A stretch of DNA of 60,000 bases from Membranipora membranacea. Lineage: Eukaryota; Bryozoa; Gymnolaemata; Cheilostomatida; Membraniporidae. The stretch spans positions 9,503,501 through 9,563,500 of the forward strand of contig OU612074.1 in the NCBI GenBank assembly GCA_914767715.1. Reading direction: 5' to 3'. Position numbers and translations under genes: made by a program. Of this stretch, positions 58,831 through 60,000 are shown piece by piece. The notes beneath the pieces are model-generated. The model was not told where the DNA came from, did not search any database, and worked only from the letters and a program-made list of their open reading frames with translations. Within the stretch, counting starts at the first letter, position 1, and each line of letters opens with the position of its first letter.

Positions 58831-60000
58831 CCTAACATTCTCAATTAATATCTGTTTGTTGCTTTATACTGTCCTCGGTAGCTTTGAAGCTAGTTTGAAG
58901 GTGAGTTTTTGCAAGTTTCCCAAATTCTTGCAATCGCTTTTAGGTCTGAACCAGGTTGAATAATTATATGATTACGATTAAATATTGATTGCCTCATTTG
59001 TCTATTCACATTAAGACTTAGAGATTATGATACTAGCAAGATGTTAATGTAAAAAATTACTTCCTCATAGCTTGTAGAGCATGTTTGTTGCCAGGCAATC
59101 TAAGCATAGATGAGCCTTTTGCACAACAGCTGTGAGAACGGTTATCATATGACATTACAATTCTCAAAATGTCAGCGCAAGCCAATATGAGCATTATGCA
59201 TTAACTACGATGCTTTAAAATGTACTTACAAATTTGCAGTGCAATATCTTCCGAGTCTTGTACCTAACACACTGGTAACTGACGCTACCACACAACCAAA
59301 TAACAACAACATGGTTCTAAGATACAATTCGCTGGCTTAGAATGCAAATGTCCTAAATGATGCAATGCAAGCTTTCGGTTACAGCACATTTTAAAAATGG
59401 TATTGTATATGATGGAAATTTCCGGAATTATTGTGATTCATTGATTGCACAGGGTAATTGCACATCAAGATCTATTGATTTCATAGGTCTATGAAGTTAT
59501 CACACTTCAACCAACAATAGAACCAGGAAACAATGTTATCAGATAGGATTGTTCTTAAACAAGCAAGGCATTTTGAGAATGCAAATGTCCTAAATGCTCT
59601 AATCATTGGAATATTTGACTTTTAACCTGTTTATTTGCGGAATTTAGCGAAGAGTAAACGAAACAAATTGGATAATTTACAAGATAAATGACACACTATG
59701 ATCAACTGACCCTTTTTAATGACAATATCTTCAGAAAGACAAACACTTTCATGGATGAAAATGACATTTTAAATCTATAAATCAAACTGTTTTTAAATCT
59801 GTTTTCGAAATTGATAAACTTTGAGTTACACAAAAACACCATCTCTACACATTTATTTAATATGTCGAAAAATTGAAATCAAATAAATTTTAAGCTGTAC
59901 AATTTTCCAAATCTAAGATTGCTGGCCAATAATCCCCTGCATGTACACTAAATCATCCCCACACATAAACCTGATCAAACTTGCTAGGTTTTTTGCTTTC
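58831..60000. other. Non-coding stretch to the window end
   Basis: No exon was recognised. A short direct repeat (GAATGCAAATGTCCTAAATG) occurs at 59340-59359 and 59578-59597. By symmetry with the C-to-D block, a WSC copy could have been expected here on the minus strand, but its PAN exon motif (SMIRS, HRCK) is not present. Confidence 0.45.

Noticed and set aside
1-60000. Search for a bacterial-type defence system, CRISPR array, prophage or operon
   Set aside because: Intron-split animal-type genes and low coding density throughout; repeats are inverted or dispersed, not regularly spaced spacer arrays.

Overview
This is a gene-poor, AT-rich window of a eukaryotic, almost certainly animal, genome. 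The genes are split by GT-AG introns of about 60 bp to 2.3 kb, and most recognisable exons are flanked by good splice sites. Products are secreted, cysteine-rich and animal-type (PSI plus class 3 lipase, EGF plus pentraxin, WSC plus PAN/Apple-like). A compact-intron marine invertebrate fits, and a sponge is my guess, but the sequence alone does not settle it. There is no bacterial gene layout, operon, CRISPR array or rRNA.

Layout. 0-3.5 kb: no gene; a perfect 25-bp-arm hairpin and a small inverted-repeat transposon (MITE). 3.5-7.2 kb, minus strand: a seven-exon PSI-domain class 3 lipase with an in-frame stop and a broken nucleophile elbow. 9.9-30.2 kb: a cluster of four related WSC/PAN-like genes. 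A is on the minus strand and intact; B (plus) is frameshifted; C (plus) has lost its start codon and carries a nonsense codon and a frameshift; D (plus) is intact. There is also an orphan first exon at 26.8 kb. A dead LINE and a 1.36 kb fold-back element lie together upstream of B. 33.0-37.3 kb, minus strand: a gene with three EGF modules and a pentraxin domain, with its 5' end not found. 37.3-47.9 kb: mostly non-coding, with a duplicated segment, a G-rich inverted repeat and a second MITE copy. 47.9-49.5 kb, minus strand: a fifth, diverged and apparently intact WSC/PAN gene (E). 49.5-60 kb: weak single exons, a tRNA-derived SINE head, and an inverted second copy (57.2-58.8 kb) of the DNA that lies between C and D.

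How it fits together. The WSC/PAN genes share one plan: signal-peptide exon, two exons that together make an eight-cysteine WSC domain, and a last exon with a PAN/Apple-like module, with all introns in phase 1. Their flanks are duplicated too, in direct and inverted orientation, so the family grew by segmental duplication and some copies have since decayed. Transposable elements inserted after the duplications can be recognised because the paralogous block keeps the empty site. All the recognisable products look extracellular (carbohydrate or cell-surface binding, lipid hydrolysis), but no shared pathway can be shown from sequence.
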